Source: Macrobrachium rosenbergii
Taxonomy: Eukaryota; Arthropoda; Malacostraca; Decapoda; Palaemonidae
DNA length: 64,000 nt
NCBI RefSeq assembly: GCF_040412425.1
Contig: NC_089783.1
Coordinates: forward strand, 40,735,125 to 40,799,124
Reading direction: 5' to 3'
The notes beneath the pieces are model-generated. The model was not told where the DNA came from. It searched no databases and was given only the letters and a program-made list of their open reading frames with translations. The translations under genes and the position numbers were made by a program. This document shows positions 1-11,432 of the stretch, one piece after another (positions within the stretch are counted from its first letter, which is position 1; every line of letters starts with the position of its first letter).

Positions 1-7
1 CATGGGG

Positions 8-710
8 TGGTCCGTTTGCTTATTTGTACGATAGGTAAGGATGAGTAACGATTACTTTATTTCATGTATGAGTTTGTAACTGTTGAAGTGTCAGATTATA
101 ATTAAATTTCTCTCTTTAGATTATATCGGTAACCTTAACTTATGAGCCTAAATATTACTGAAATTAGGATTACATATAAGATATATAAAGAAAAATCATA
201 AGCCGTATTTAAACAGAGATGCAATATGTAGATGGTTGATTTTCCATTTAACCCAAAGTAAACAACTGTTTCGATCAAGATTGTAGGAGAGTTAACTGTG
301 AGCAAAAAGCACACCAACAATGATTTCTTGTTTGTATTTGCAGAGCACGGAGAGACTTGGAATCCAAGTGTTCTCAGTAACAAACAGAGGGACTGATTGC
401 CACTCTGTTATTAAGTGGCCGAGATTTAACTCTGACACCATAGATTTGTCCATCCCAAATTCGAATAATCGTTCTTTTGATCATCCGGCAGGTGACGACA
501 AATATTAATGTATATTTAAGTCAAGCAGACTCCTAATCTGCGGTCCATTTGCTTAATTGCTTCTTAGGTAAGGATGATTAACTATTAACTTATTTCAAGT
601 ATGGGTTTCTTAATGTTGTAGTTTCAAATGACAAGTGTATTTTTCTCTCTAGATTATTTCCAGTAACTTTCCCTCATGAGCCACAAAATTTATGAAATTA
701 GGATAAATGA
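8..710 (+). repeat. Diverged direct duplication of a donor-site segment
   Basis: About 168 bp at 8-175 recurs, diverged, at 540-710. Both copies run from a GGTCC-TTTGCTTA motif through TAG|GTAAGGATGA (a good splice-donor match), a TCTCTCT-AGATTAT tract and a CATGAG/TATGAG-CC-AAAT box to GAAATTAGGAT. Each copy is followed within about 170 bp by a strong acceptor-like site (ending at 343 and 828). This looks like tandem duplication of an exon-end plus intron-start unit. Coding potential across the donor is poor in the second copy because stops lie right at the junction, so it could be decayed. Confidence 0.6.
344..508 (+). CDS. Possible terminal exon, unknown protein
   Basis: An acceptor-like TTTGTATTTGCAG ends at 343. 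It is followed by 54 open codons to TAA, beginning STERLGIQVFSVTNRG and ending in DDKY. I do not recognise the product. The frame is not repetitive and has a mixed amino-acid composition. The upstream donor at 34/35 does not join in this frame without a stop, so either the exon is used by another transcript or the locus is decayed. An alternative donor CAG|GTGACG lies at 491/492. The motif TER-(L/I)-G-x2-(V/I)-FSVT also occurs in the frame at 37.27 kb, which could be homology or chance. Confidence 0.25.
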   Translation, partial: STERLGIQVFSVTNRGTDCHSVIKWPRFNSDTIDLSIPNSNNRSFDHPAGDDKY

Positions 711-814
711 GTATTCGGACTTAATTTATTATTTTTATTTCTATTCAAGTTTTTTTTATAAATGAGTATTCGGAGGTCTTAATTTATTATTTTTATTTCT
801 GATCAAGTTTTTTT
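703..814 (+). repeat. Two-copy tandem repeat, ~55 bp unit
   Basis: Units at 703-757 and 758-814 share ATAAATGAGTATTCGGA, then TTAATTTATTATTTTTATTTCT and TTCAAG-T(n) in near-identical form. The second copy supplies the polypyrimidine tract of the acceptor at 828, so the duplication sits inside a putative intron end. Confidence 0.85.
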
Positions 815-828
815 ACTTATATTTGCAG

Positions 829-957
829 GACTATCAAGAAATCAGTCTGAAAGGATCAGTATATGGAGGAGGACAAAATGTTTTCACATACAGATGCAGA
901 GAAGATTGTAGAACTAATGTGCTATTCCTGTGCTACAGAACCAATTGGGGAGATTAA
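829..957 (+). CDS. Possible terminal exon, short cysteine-containing protein end
   Basis: After a good acceptor (CTTATATTTGCAG ending at 828) there are 42 open codons to TAA, from DYQEISLKGS to CYRTNWGD. They include three closely spaced cysteines (YRCREDC and FLC). Composition is protein-like and non-repetitive, with a C-terminal, possibly extracellular, flavour, but I cannot name a family. No upstream coding exon joining in this frame is visible inside the window; the previous donor-like site at 565 is preceded by a stop in this phase. A candidate poly(A) signal AATAAA lies far downstream near 2128. Confidence 0.3.
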   Translation, partial: DYQEISLKGSVYGGGQNVFTYRCREDCRTNVLFLCYRTNWGD

Positions 958-3900
958 TTAGTGTCTAATGACCTTTATCGTCTTGTTTTTAAGACGTTGT
1001 CTTTCAATAGTGATTTCTCAGAATAGCCCTCAAACATTTAGGATGCGAAAGGATTAAGATTTTTTTTAGCTGTAACGTTTTTGTCACTTTTAGCTTAAAA
1101 TGGTCATCTAGACTTTGATTTCAAAAAAGTAAAAATGTCACGTCTTATATTCTGCAGAAGTGCAGATGAACGTCATTACTTACATACAAATAAGGGAATT
1201 GTTTTCAATGATTGAAAAATGTGCAGAAGTAATGTGTGAGTGCATGTGTGTATGAGTGTCAGTTTTGTGTCCATGCATCATGTAATGTTCAAAATGAGTG
1301 CAGTTTACTGCGTGCTTCTTAACACCAGAAGAGGTCTTGTGTGATGGCATCTTAAGATATGGAAATTTTTTCATTCTATTGTAAAAGTCTCATTTATATT
1401 TACCTCAGTTCTGTCCCACCTGTTATGAAGATCTGAAAGCGACTAATTCAAAGTTCATGTACTGGATTTATATTTTTCCATTTTGCTTTGCTTATCCATT
1501 TCATTCGGTAACTTGGTGTAAATTAGAAAACACTCATTGGTGATGCATTTGGTTGATGTGTAAGAAAATAGAACAGAATAAGAAACCATTAATATTGTAA
1601 TATTAAATACTATCAGAAGCCTTAATGAGAACTGAATGAAGTCTGATTTTAGGTTATGATATGAAAATATGAAGTTTTATCTGTTGCAAGAAATTCTCCT
1701 AGTCCAACGGGGTATCGATTCAGTGTAGAGTAGGTTAGTTTGTATGTGCGTATGTGTTCTGGAAAGTTTGGTGGGAAACTGTAGCGATGCATGATAGTTG
1801 TTAGGTGTTGAGTGCGAATGAGTAAATGATTGGAGATTTATTATGCAATGAACTTTGCTTGCATTAGCTGCTGTGTGTTTTGTTCGAAGTGTAAAATGAA
1901 TGATTTGAATTTTTTATTTCTTTCCATCATCTGTGAAGTATTGTTTCAAAGGATATTTGCATATCAGAAGGTTATTTTCGAGTCTCATAACAATTAGTGC
2001 CCCTGTAAGACTTTTGGCTACATTCGGCCATCCAAGACTTGCTTTTTCTAATAGTTTCTTATATAGGTATTACTTGCGAGCATGTATATGATATTTCTGA
2101 AGTTACGTATTCAGAAATCGTTGTAGTAATAAATTCGTACCCCCACCCCCTTCCTGTACTGTACGTTAAGCTGAATTAAATACCTTGGAAATGTTAGCGT
2201 GACATTATCGTAATGGTCATTTGTCTGTGATATAAAACATTTTCTTGTAATGAACCTTTGAAACAATGCTGTCCTTCATTATGTGTGAAAAAATTGTAGT
2301 AAGTCTCCTTTGCTACATATATGCAGGATAATTTGACTCAAATAAGGGAGGAGTTTCACGATGATTAATCGCCCTAGTTCATGTCACGGTTGTGTTAAAA
2401 TGGTTTCCATTGGTCTCTTCACATCTGTCTGCTGCTGATATATATTTTATACAACTGTTAGAATATTTTTCTACCTGTTGGTAAAACGCCTAGGCCAGAA
2501 GCTGTTGTCCAGTCACTAATGATGGTGGATGCTCTGAAGATGTATGGTACTATGTATAATTTCGTTATTTCTCTCCATTTAGAGACCAGAGGGAGGTAAA
2601 AACTGCAGACTAATAACCACAGCCTGATACCCCCAGTCATCTACTTTTGATAATGTATTTTGTTTATGTCCTTTGTTTATTCTTATGGTATTTACCGTCT
2701 TTTGTTTGTGTTCTTCCGTTCATCCCCAAAGGGCTGGTACTAAACACTGTTCCCATTTTGCGCATAAAGTGATAGCAACCAAACTAGATGGGCGCTGTAG
2801 TAGTTGGCAATTTTACCGAGCTTAGGCTTACTTGATTTGTCTCTTTAGATACAATAGGTGTTTCTCGTTAGGTTTGGTGTTCCTTGTTTCTTGCAAGCCA
2901 AGCTTGTAGCTGCTTTCCTTTCCATCAAAGAATTTATATTTCTCTTCCCAAACTTGAAAGGTTATGCACTATTTCCTTTTATAATCCTAAATTATAGTAA
3001 CCATTCGTTTCTCTATTCACTAAGGAGAATGGAGCAATAGGGAATTGTGTTGAGGGCTATAGTTCTCTTCCATGAAATTATTGATTTTTCACATTAGTTT
3101 TGGGAAGCAGAAAGCTTTGCCACATATATTCTAGAGATGTTAAAGCTCTTTTAGTGTAGTTTTTTCTGCACTTATGTTCCAAAATCTTTTGAATTTTCCT
3201 TTAACCTCCATGTGGTCTCTTATTTAATCCTCTGAAACACGATTGTTTTATGGTTACGTTTGTTCATCGTTGTTTCATTGGTGAGATGAATTGAGTTGTT
3301 TCCTCTCTTCCAGGGAAATAGAGACTTTGACTTCCACAAGATTTCCTCATTTTGTGGTTTCATTAACTTTGTAATTTAGGCAGTTAAGTACCAGTTACGG
3401 AGATAGAGGGATTACGCTTAATATTAAATCCAAGGTAAATTACATATATCATTGGCTGGCATTTACTTTCACATCCAGTATATACAATAAGAACACTTCA
3501 TATGGGTTGCATTAATCTTCTGCAAGCGTCCTATTTCATTTGGTGAGAGCTCTTGCTCTGTTGTTCATTGTTTTCTCTCGAGTTCAGTGGCTATATTTCT
3601 GAACGCTAAATAGCTGGGATACTACCGAATTTCTACAAGGTCAGCTTTCGAACATGTACTTCGCTTTATGTCTTGTTTCATTAAACAACATCAAAGTTTT
3701 TTGTATTTTAGAGGAATATTGCCAAAAGTTATGTTTTTAGTCCATCCCAGATTTTAGTAATCTTATTCCTATAATGGAGAAATGTATATTCATTGACTGA
3801 TTTCCGGTACAGAAATTTGGTGTTCAGTCTTGTACTTTTTATAGTAACATTTTTAGAATCAACTCTGCATCAAATTTTTTAAAATTTACCTTTCAAATAA

Positions 3901-4179
3901 AGTTTGTTCCCTCTATGAACATGTAAACTGGTTCATATCTTTCATCTTTTAGAAAACTGCTACGTTTATTCCTGCATAAATGTAACAAAGGGATATCAGA
4001 TATTTGTATGTAAGAATGCCATACTGTATTTATGGTGTATATAAGTGAATAAGAACTGTTGTATTTGAAATCCAATCATGTTAATTTAATCTTTGTAAAT
4101 CTAAACTGTTCATTATTAGTAATGCCAAAAAATTTTTGTCCAACAGATGTAACTGGAAAGAAATAAAGAGAAAACTGGC
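958..4179. other. Unique AT-rich sequence, no gene seen
   Basis: About 3.2 kb with short unsupported frames only. There are no long microsatellites and no obvious internal repeats. It could be 3' UTR or intron of the exon-like segments to the left. Confidence 0.5.
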
Positions 4180-4530
4180 ATCGCCACATGCCACATGGCC
4201 TGGCCATGAGGCCTCCAAGCTGGGGGTTCGGGATCCCAGAATCTATCTCTGAGAGAAGAGTTTCAGCCGAGGTGGAATTTTCTCTTCCTGCAGCAGCGCC
4301 TCTCGGGAGTCTGGTCTGTTGGTGAGACCTCTTGGAGTTTCTGAGGGGTCCTGTGGGTCACCTGTTGAAAGAATGAAGTTTTTCCTCCTGTGTCAGTAAG
4401 GCTCAGATGAGCTTAACGCGTGTTGGAGAAGTCATTTTCACCCTTACACCTCCCATAGCGAGTACTGAGTTGAAGTGGAAGAGTTCAAATCTGGTTAAAG
4501 AATTAAGTTACGTTCTCTGGTTTTGTTCGA
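4180..4530 (+). repeat. Dispersed repeat R1, copy 1
   Basis: This segment reappears in reverse complement at 13945-14297. Shared blocks run along its whole length: CATGAGGCCTCCAA, GGGGGTTCGGGATCCCAGAA, TTCAGCCGAG-TGGAATTT, CACCTGTTGAAAGAATGAAGT, and CTCCCATAGCGA near the far end. Divergence is moderate, with substitutions and small gaps. GGTTCGGGATCCC resembles a pol III B box, but I see no convincing A box, so a SINE origin is only a possibility. It is GC-richer than its surroundings. Confidence 0.85.
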
Positions 4531-4980
4531 GTGAAAGGTAATGGATTGTGAATGTTACTGGACATTTTAAGAATCGTTAATTTCCAGAGGGTTTCTTTAA
4601 GTATTTGGAATATGACTTATACATTTCTTTGATATCATTTGGTGATTTAATTTTCATATTCATTGTATTGGTCAATAATCACGCTTTCGTTATTTAATTA
4701 CGGCTTCTTAAATATAATGCTATGATTAACTACCAACTGTTGTCTTGAAGAATTACTGTTAAAATTTGCAGTTTTATTGTCTCCAAAGTGGAAGTGTCTC
4801 TTATCTTGTAAATCTTGAAGCAAGTATAGTGGAGTTTGAGAAGGTAACTGATGTTTGCATATTAAAAGACTGTTTTCAGTAGATGAACTTATTTTGATGT
4901 ACAATGGCTTTACTTTGTCATTTTGTTTTCAAATGTAATGATTTTTTTGAGATGAGAAACATATTGTATACTAATTTACT

Positions 4981-5100
4981 TAAGCAGCGTAACGTAAAAT
5001 AAAACAGCGTAACGTAAAATAAAGCAGCGTAACGTAAAATAAAACAGCGTAACGTAAAATAAAGCAGCGTAACGTAAAATAAAGCAGCGTAACGTAAAAT
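4981..5100 (+). repeat. 20-bp minisatellite, 6 units
   Basis: Six head-to-tail 20-bp units of the form AA(A/G)CAGCGTAACGTAAAAT. They are nearly identical apart from one alternating A/G position and the first base pair, which implies recent expansion. Translation of this array creates a spurious repetitive frame on the minus strand. Confidence 0.97.
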
Positions 5101-6089
5101 ATACATGTGCACCATTTTCCACGCTTTGTGCAAACAGCATGTCTCATTGTGTGACTTCAGGAGTTTACAAGACGTTTTGTAAGGTATTTGTGTACACCAA
5201 TATAAATGTATTTGGTTTTATTGCATATTTTACCTTTAAGATTAACGTAGAATTAATATTGATTTGCTGTGCAGTCGCCGTGAATAAGAATCACCTTTCT
5301 GCAGCACTGAGATGACAGGTGTATCATATTCAGCAGATGTACAGACAGATGTTTGAGTATAATCGATTTGGGAGAGGTTGGTTAGGTGATGTTGGTCATA
5401 CTGAATGGTCCATGGTCTGTATTGAGTGTAGTAGATCCTCTGCAACCCTGTAGAATATCCTGAATAGCTCTGTCATGTTGTCTCCATGTTTTTATTAATG
5501 GTCGTGTCACTCAGGAAAGGGACTGGCGGATATTCAGGATCTGTGACAAGATGTGATATGCTCTTAGAACTGGATGTTCTTGAAATGGCAGGTCTTTAAT
5601 TCGCTGACTTGTTTGTGACTGAAGATGAAGACTTAGGTATTGCCTGCTAACTGCTTTGGTTGATTTTGGTTACACGTTTCCTGTGGTTTTCTAGTGTCTG
5701 GGTTATAAGTTATAAGGGCTTGGTCAGTTTAATCTGGGGGTCCTATATAATCATTTTCTGTTAAGCATTCCTCTATTTGCTTTCAGCTTTCATGTCTAAA
5801 TTGAGGTTATGTCAGTGAAAGTTGAAACACTGTACAGAACTTGGCATTTTTATGTGTTTAAGAACCTGGCAAAGGTAAATATTACTCTCAAGAGGGAAAG
5901 TTTTAATTAAAACTATTATATACATATTACCTAACCTCCAAAATATCACATACAGAACATTCATTCTTGAGAAAAGCAGCATTACGAGGTTGGGTGGAAA
6001 AGTCTTATTTCTGGGTCCCATTAGATTGAATTACTTTTATTGTATGAAGAGACACTGGTTTTACTATGTTTATTTTATTTTCTCATTGA
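5101..6089. other. No gene seen
   Basis: Unique sequence between the 20-bp minisatellite and the large satellite block. Only short unsupported frames are present. Confidence 0.5.
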
Positions 6090-6983
6090 TATTCTCATTT
6101 TGTTCATTTGAGTTTCTCCCAGGCAAATCACGTATACACGTTAAGTACCTCCCAGGAAACTATTGATGATATTACTTGAATTTCTCTTTGTAAATCTCAT
6201 ATGTTGGTGTGGTTCTTCCAGGGTACTCTCATGATTATATATTTATCATATGCTGGCTGTCTTTGGTATCTCTGATATGATGGTTTTAGTCCCCTTGGCA
6301 ACCTTCTTATGCTTGCATGAGTCTTTCCCAGGCAAATTTCATGTGCTGGGTTGAATTTCTCTCAGGTATCCCTTATAAGTTGGTTTAAATCTCCTGTGCA
6401 GTGTCATATGAATGTTTGAGTTTCTCCCAGGCAACTCAAAATGCTGGTTTGAGTCTCCCAAGCAACTGCCACAAGCTTGTGTGAAAGTCTTCAAGGTAAC
6501 TCATTTATTCTGGTTTGAGAATGTAACTCATTTATTCTGGTTTGAGTCCTTCACAGGTAACTTTTGTTCTGGTTTCTGTCTCTTTGGTATGCTAAAAATG
6601 TTTCCTTCTTTCGAATGTTTGGGTCTCTCCTAGATAACCCTTTTATTCTGGTTTGATTCTCTCCTAAACAACTCTTCTATTATGGTCCTAGTGTCTCACA
6701 AGTATATTTCAAATGCTTCAGTCTTTAAGTCTCCTGGACAGCTCTCATATACTTCAGTCATTCCTAGGGAAATCTTTAATTCTGGTTTGACCCTCTCCCA
6801 GATAACTTCCACTCTGGTTTGTCTCTCATAGATACCTTACAAATGTTAAGTTTTGAGTGTCTTGCAAAACTCGTTTGCTTGTCTGAGTCTCTTACAGATA
6901 ACCATTTTATTCTGGTTTGAGTTTCTCATAGTATGTTTAAATGCTTCGTTCTTTCAGTTTCTCTGGCAACTCTCGTATTTCCA

Positions 6984-8880
6984 TTCCAGATCTGCGTATG
7001 AGCAGAAGGTTGTCATTACATAGTCTTGTCTTGTCTGGGGAGTGGTTCATCGCTGGGAGAGCTCTAATACTGTAACCCTGTGGTTTTAGGAGTACCTAAA
7101 GTGAATGTCGTGTGGATACCTCTTCAGTCCACCTGTCGGTGAATGAGAAGTTGGCTAGACTCCTGACTAAAACTATTATGGTTTGAGTCCCCGTAGGGAC
7201 TGCCACATGCCTTTTTGAGTCACTTTAGTGGCAACTTATTCTTGTTTGAGTTTCTTATTGGTAATATTCACACTGGTTTGAGTCTCTCTTAGGTATGTTG
7301 AAAATGCCCCATTCTTTGAGTCTCCACGGCAACTTTCACATGTTTGAACCATTTGTTCTGGTTTTGAGTCTCTTCTAGGCAACTACTTATTCTGGTTTGA
7401 GTCTCTTCCAGGCAGCTATTTCATTCTGGTTTGAGTCTTCCAGGCAGCTATTTCAGTCTTGTTTGAGACTTTCATAGATATACGGTATTTCAATTTTAGT
7501 CTGTTTCAATTTGCGTCTCTTCCATGCAAATCTTTTATTATGGGTATATTCCCAATGCTTGACTTTGTATCTCCCAGGCAACCATCATATACTTGTCTGA
7601 ATCTCTCATAGGCAACCCTTTGATTCAGGGGTTTGAGCCTCTACCAGGTAACTTTCATTCTGGTTCGTCTCTTATAGGTACGTTTCAGATGCCTGTGTGA
7701 GTCTCTCCCAGATAACATTTTTATTCTGGTTTGAGGCTCTCATTGTATGTTCAGATGTTTCAGTCTTTCAGTTCCCAGCCAACTCGCATATTTTTATCCC
7801 ATTTTTATCCCAGGCCCTGCATATGACAACTGCTTACAAGCAGAAAGTTGTCATTATGCAGTCTTGTCTTGTCTGGGAGGTGGTTCATCATTTTGGATAG
7901 CTCTAAAACTGTAACGCCTTGCCTGTAACGCCTTGGTTTTAGGAGTACCTAAACTGAACGATGTACAAGTACCTCTTCAGTCCACTTGTCAGAGAATGGG
8001 AAGTTTGCTAGACTCCTGACTAACATTATTATTATTATATGGTTTACAGGGACTACCACATGCCCTTTTCAGTCTTTTGAGGGTAACTTTTATTTTGGTG
8101 TGAGTTTCTTATAGCTAATTTTTACTCTGGTTTGAGTCTTGGGTATGTTGAAAATGATTCATCCTCTGAGTCTCCAAAGCAACTTTCATAGATTTGAATC
8201 AATCCCAGGCAACCCTTTTATCCTGGTTTGAGTCTCTTCCAGGTAACTACTTCATTCTGGTTTAAGTCTCTTTTTGGCAAATGTTTCATTCTATTTTGAG
8301 TCTCTCATATGTATACTGTATTTCAATTGGAGCCTCTTCCAGCAGTTCTTTAATTATGAGTTGAGTTTCCCATGGGCATATTTCAAATACTTCAGTCTTT
8401 GGATCTCCCAGGGATCTCTCTCTTGCTTGCTTGAATCTATCCTCGGTAACCCTTTAATTCAGGTTTAAGCCTCTACCAGGTACAGTAACTTTTATTCTGG
8501 CTTGAATCTCTCATTGGTTTGTTTCAAATGTTCCATTCTTTAAGTGCCCGGGAAAAATATTATCTGCTTGTCTAAGTCTCTCCTAGATAACCCTTTTATT
8601 CTAGTTTGAAAGTCATTCTTTCATTTTCCTCAGCAGCTCTTTATTTTTATCCCAGGCCCAGCGTATGACACCTGCTTATGAGCAGGAGGTTGTCAGTATG
8701 TAGTCTTGTTTATTCTGGGAAGTGGTTCATCATTTGGAGAGCTCTAAAACCTTGTGGTTTCAGGAGTACCTAAAGTGAACGTCTTACAAATACCTCTTCA
8801 GTCCATCTATCAGCGAATGAGAAATTGGCTGGACTCTTGACTAACATTATTATGGTTTGAGTCCCCTTAGGAATGGCCAC
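6984..8880 (+). repeat. ~840 bp higher-order repeat, three units
   Basis: A ~220 bp insert runs through GAGCAG-AGGTTGTCA, CTTGTCTGGG, TGGTTCATC, TTTTAGGAGTACC, CCTCTTCAGTCCA and GCTAGACTCCTGACTAA. It occurs at 6984-7206, 7819-8058 and 8661-8880. The TGGTTCAT box sits at 7043, 7881 and 8723, giving periods of 838 and 842 bp. A fourth insert at 11240-11432 (box near 11310) is 2587 bp further on, about three periods. Confidence 0.93.
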
Positions 8881-9569
8881 ATTTTTGTTTGAGTCTTTTC
8901 AAGGTAACTCTTTTATTTTGATTTGAGCTTCTGTCATGTATGTTTCAAATGCTTCATTCTTTGAGTCTCGAAAGCAATTTTGAATCTCTCACGGAAAACC
9001 CTTTTATTCTGGTTTAAGTCTCTTCAGGGAAAATCTTTTATTCTGGTTTCATTTCTCATTGGTGTATTTCAGTTTGAGTCTATACTTCAATTTGAGTCTC
9101 TACCAGACAACTCTTATTATGAATTGAGTCTCTGAGGCAATCCTTTCATTTTGGTTTGAGTATCTCACTGGTATATTAATTTTCAGTTTGAGTCTATACT
9201 TCAATTAAAGTCTCTTCCAGCCAGCTCTTTTATTATGGTCTGCATCTCTTCCAGGCAACTCAAATTTTAGTCTGAGTAAAGCATTGGTATATTTCAATTT
9301 GTGTCTCTTCCAGTCAACACTTTTATTACGACCTGAGTCTCTTCCAGGCAACTCTTTTTATCATGCTCTGAGTCTCTTTGGGGCAACTTTCATTTTGGTT
9401 TGAGTATCTCATTGGTATACTTCAATTTGAGTCTGCACTTCAATCTGAGTCTCTTCCAGACAACTCTTTTATTATGGTCTGAGTCTCTTTAAGGAAACTC
9501 TTTCATTTTGGTTAGAGTAACACACTGGTATATTTCAATTTGAGTATACAGTACTTCAATTTAAGTCTC

Positions 9570-10830
9570 TTCCAGGCAACTCTTTTATTTTTGTGTCAGT
9601 ACCTTCCAGGCAACTCTTCATTCTGGTTTGAGTCTCTCATTAGTATATTGTAATTTGAGTATTTTTCAATTTGAGTCTTCCAGACAACTCTTTTATTATG
9701 GGAGTCTATGTGACGAAATTTTCATTCTAGTTTGAGTCTTTCATTAGTGTATTGTCTTTTGAGTCTACATTTCAATTTGAGTCTCTTCTAGACAACTCGT
9801 TTATTATGGTCTGAGTCTCTGTGAGGAAACTCTTTCATTCTGGTTGGAGTTTCTCATTGGTATATTTGAATTTGAGTTTCTTCCAGGCAACTCTTTTATT
9901 ATGGTCTGAGTCTCTTCCAGGCAACTCTTTTCATTCTGGTTTGATGAGTCTCTCATTATTATATTGTATTTTGAGTCTATATTTTAATTTGAGTCCCTTC
10001 CAGGCAGCTCGTTTATTATGGTCTGTTTCTATGAGGAAATTCTTTCATTCTGGTTTGAGTCTTTCTTTGTTGTATTTCAAGTTGAGTCTATACTTTATTT
10101 TGAGTCTCCTCTAGACAACTCTTTCATTATGGTTTGAGTCTCGTCGAGGAAACTTTTTCATTCTGGTTCAGTCAAAGAATATTTTAGTTTGAGTCTCTTC
10201 CAGGCAAAGCTTTTATTATGGTCTTAGTCTCTTCCAGGCAACTCATTTCATTCTGGTGAGAATCTCTCATTAGTATATTGTAATTTGAGTATTTTTCAAT
10301 TTGAGCCTCTTCCAGACAACTCGTTTATTATGGGAGTCTATATGAGGAAACTTTCATCCTGGTTTGAGCCTTTCATTAGTATATTGTCTTTTGAATCTAT
10401 ATTTCAATTTGAGTCTCTGCTAGACAACTCGTTTATTATGGTCTGATTCTGTGAGGAAATTCTTTCATTCTGGTTGGAGTTTCTCATAGGTATATTTGAA
10501 TTTGAGTCCCTTCCAGGCAACTCTTTTATTATGGTCTGAGTCTCTTCCAGGCAACTCTTTTCATTCTGGTTTGATGAGTCTCTCATTAGTATATTGTATT
10601 TTGAGTTTATATTTTAATTTGAGTCTCTTCCAGGCAGCTCCTTTACTATGCTCTGAGTTTCTGTGAGGAAACTTTCATTCTGGTTTGAGTCTTTCATTGT
10701 TGTATTTCAATTTGAGTTTATACTTTATTTTGAGTCTCCTCTAGACAACTCTTTCATTATGGTTTGAGTCTCGTCGAGGAATCTTTTTCATTCTGGTTCA
10801 GTCTCTCATTGGTATATTTCAATTTGAGTT
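9570..10830 (+). repeat. ~630 bp higher-order duplication inside the satellite
   Basis: The order of monomer variants is repeated with an offset near 630 bp. TCATTCTGGTTTGATGAGTC is at 9931 and again at 10561; TAGACAACTCGTTTATTATGG near 9789 recurs near 10420; the CTCCTCTAGACAACTCTTTC block near 10106 recurs near 10736. Identity between the two halves is clearly higher than between neighbouring monomers. Confidence 0.9.
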
Positions 10831-11270
10831 TTCCAGCCAACTCTTTTATTATGGTCTGACTCTCTTCCAGGTAATTCTTTCATTCTGGTTTTAGTCTCTC
10901 GTTGGTATATTTCAATTTGAGTCAATACTTCAATTTGATACTCATCTTAGCAACTCTTATTATGGTTTGAACCTTAATAGAATCTCCCAGGCAACTCTCA
11001 TCTTGTCTGAACCTCTCCTAGGTAACTTTTTTTATTCAGGTTTGAGTCTTTACCAGGTAATTTTTATTCTGGTTTGAGTCTCTAATAGGTACGTTTCAAA
11101 TCTTTCATTCTTTGGGTGTTCTGAGAAACTCTTATCTCCTTGTCTGAGTCTCTAACCCTATTATTCTAGTTTGAATCTTTCATGTAGCTTATTCAAATGC
11201 CTGATTCTTTCAGCTTCCTCTGCAACTTTCCAGGCCCTGCACATGACATCTGCTTATGAGCAGTAGTTTG

Positions 11271-11303
11271 TCTTGTCTTGTCTTGTCTTGTCTTGTCTTG
11301 TCT
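11271..11303 (+). repeat. (TCTTG)n pentamer array
   Basis: Six to seven perfect TCTTG units sit in the fourth copy of the ~220 bp insert. The other three insert copies have only one or two units at the same place, so the expansion is copy-specific. Confidence 0.95.
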
Positions 11304-11432
11304 GGGAGGCGGTTCATCATTTGCAGAGCTTTAAATCTGTATCCTTATGGTCCTACGAGTAGCTAAAATGAACGTAGTCCAAATGCCTCTCCAGTCTACT
11401 TTTATGCCAGTGAGACGTTGGCTAGACTCCTG

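Larger units (their letters stand above)
6090..11432 (+). repeat. Large degenerate satellite block (~34 bp monomer with higher-order structure)
   Basis: About 5.3 kb is built from variants of a monomer around 34 bp containing TTTGAGTCTCT, TCCAGGCAACTC and TTTTATT(A/C)TGGT. Spacing between successive GGCAAC boxes is 30-34 bp where units are well kept, for example 9887 to 9921. Layered on this is a non-monomer insert recurring at 6984, 7819, 8661 and 11240, and a ~630 bp higher-order duplication in the right half. All frames here are products of the repeat and no gene is supported. Note the density of TCTTCCAG|G and CAGGTAAC strings, which resemble splice sites. Confidence 0.95.

Noticed and set aside
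9821..10114. 97-codon frame inside the satellite
   Set aside because: The repeated FHSG and LSL peptides mirror the monomer; frames open and close with monomer drift.
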